Shown one piece after another: positions 37,868 to 38,201 of a DNA stretch of 38,201 nt. A program made the position numbers and the translations under genes. The stretch spans positions 1-38,201 of IMG/VR virus record IMGVR_UViG_3300024308_000046, one strand, 5' to 3'. How positions within the stretch are numbered: the stretch's first letter is position 1; each line of letters begins with the position of its first letter. Origin of the DNA: a virus. Under the pieces are notes generated by a model that saw nothing but the letters and a program-made list of their open reading frames with translations, was not told the DNA's origin and did no database searches.

Positions 37868-37895
37868 AAACGGCCCCCAAAACGGCCCCCAACTC
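37868..37895 (+). repeat. Candidate integrase arm-type site (P side)
   Basis: Tandem AAACGGCCCCCA and AAACGGCCCCCA sharing the central A residues, followed by AACTC. It matches 396-424 except for one G in the spacer. It ends 40 bp before the attR repeat. Same orientation at both ends. Confidence 0.6.
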
Positions 37896-37935
37896 TTTCC
37901 GGTTATCCCGATGGGCAGCTGGAAGGCCCGTGGAA

Positions 37936-37985
37936 TCTGGAGCGGGCGAAGGGAATCGAACCCTCGTCATGAGCTTGGGAAGCTC
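37936..37985 (-). repeat. attR: 50-bp direct repeat inside intact tRNA-Gly
   Basis: Identical to 221-270. It supplies the 3' portion of the tRNA from the anticodon stem to CCA, so phage integration restores a full tRNA gene. The right prophage border lies within or at the edge of this repeat. Confidence 0.93.
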
Positions 37986-38011
37986 AGGTAATGCCATTAT
38001 ACGACGCCCGC
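37938..38011 (-). tRNA. tRNA-Gly (anticodon CCC)
   Basis: A 74-nt tRNA on the minus strand. Acceptor GCGGGCG pairs with CGCCCGC, D arm contains ATAATGGCATTA, the anticodon arm is TGAGC-TTCCCAA-GCTCA with CCC at the centre, the T arm has GGTTCGATTCC, and CCA is encoded. It is the integration target. Its 5' half is host DNA and its 3' half phage-derived. Confidence 0.95.
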
Positions 38012-38027
38012 TTGCGAGGCCGACTTT

Positions 38028-38201
38028 TTACCAGAAGTCGTGGCCGAAATGAAGCCCCGCCCCTGAACCTTCCGTGATGAAACGCACCTTGCCGGCCGCC
38101 TGCGTCGGGCGCTGGCGGCCGGGTGTGCGCGTCATACGGCCATGGCCTGCGGGCCCAGGCCGTGGAGGACGCGGGGCTGCTGGCTGCGGGTGGGGGCGTT
38201 G
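38028..38201 (-). CDS. C-terminal end of a possible host gene
   Basis: On the minus strand an open frame enters at the window edge and ends at TAA 38030-38028, 17 bp upstream of the tRNA. It ends in GKVRFITEGSGAGLHFGHDFW, preceded by a Pro/Arg-rich stretch. Codon use is GC-rich. The start lies outside the window, and I do not recognise the protein. The Pro/Arg-rich part may be noncoding, so only the final 25 residues look convincing. Confidence 0.35.
   Translation of the reverse strand, partial: QRPHPQPAAPRPPRPGPAGHGRMTRTPGRQRPTQAAGKVRFITEGSGAGLHFGHDFW

Noticed and set aside
1-38201. CRISPR arrays or insertion sequences
   Set aside because: No regularly spaced repeats with unique spacers, no transposase gene and no terminal inverted repeats were seen.

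Overview
The window holds a complete P2-like temperate phage (Peduovirus-type myovirus) integrated in a tRNA-Gly(CCC) gene of a high-GC gammaproteobacterium, most likely Pseudomonas (GC-rich codon use, P2/phiCTX-like virion genes, tRNA sequence). The prophage lies between two copies of a 50-bp direct repeat at 221-270 (attL) and 37936-37985 (attR), about 37.7 kb apart. Host DNA is limited to 1-220 and about 38012-38201. The tRNA stays whole at attR; only its 3' part remains at attL.

Layout. 441-1643: tyrosine integrase on the + strand beside attL. 1650-11590, all on the minus strand: the early (lytic) operon, read from a Cro-like gene through a CII/YmfL-like regulator, an AntA/AntB antirepressor, an Ogr/Delta zinc-finger late activator, small genes, a large primase-helicase, a set of small genes separated by repeated stem-loop cassettes, a C5-cytosine methyltransferase carrying duplicated motif-IX-like repeats, a PAPS-reductase/DndC-like protein and an AlpA-like HTH protein. 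11600-11690: immunity region with palindromic operators TTCCCA-TGGGAA inside divergent promoters. 11679-13971 (+): short CI-like repressor followed by four lower-GC genes of unknown function, three of which look like a membrane-associated cassette; these are the best candidates for a lysogen-expressed exclusion or defence function. 14023-14716 (-): HigB/HigA toxin-antitoxin. 14717-15266: degraded DNA. 15267-15836 (-): AT-rich membrane-protein moron.

15887-36788: virion and lysis genes in P2 order. On the minus strand, read right to left, come O (scaffold/protease), N (capsid), M (small terminase), L, X, a papain-like protein, holin, endolysin, Rz/Rz1, R, S, V, W, J, I, H, tail-fibre assembly, FI, FII, E/E' (with a T TTT TTG frameshift site), T, U and D. 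P (large terminase) and Q (portal) are on the + strand. A two-TM moron on the opposite strand sits between the fibre assembly gene and FI, exactly where P2 carries Z/fun. Late promoters are marked by a shared dyad TGTA-N11-TACA with a G-rich centre, upstream of P/O, V and FI, presumably bound by the Ogr protein.

36789-37937: terminators, a 40-aa single-TM peptide, a candidate cos site in the P2 position and orientation, five TGAGTAA(T/C) sites and an integrase arm-type repeat that also occurs on the other side of attP. Compared with P2, the modules are reshuffled: int/attP are beside cos, and ogr is in the early operon rather than next to D. No prophage structural gene looks broken, so the element could be inducible; this is inference from gene content only.
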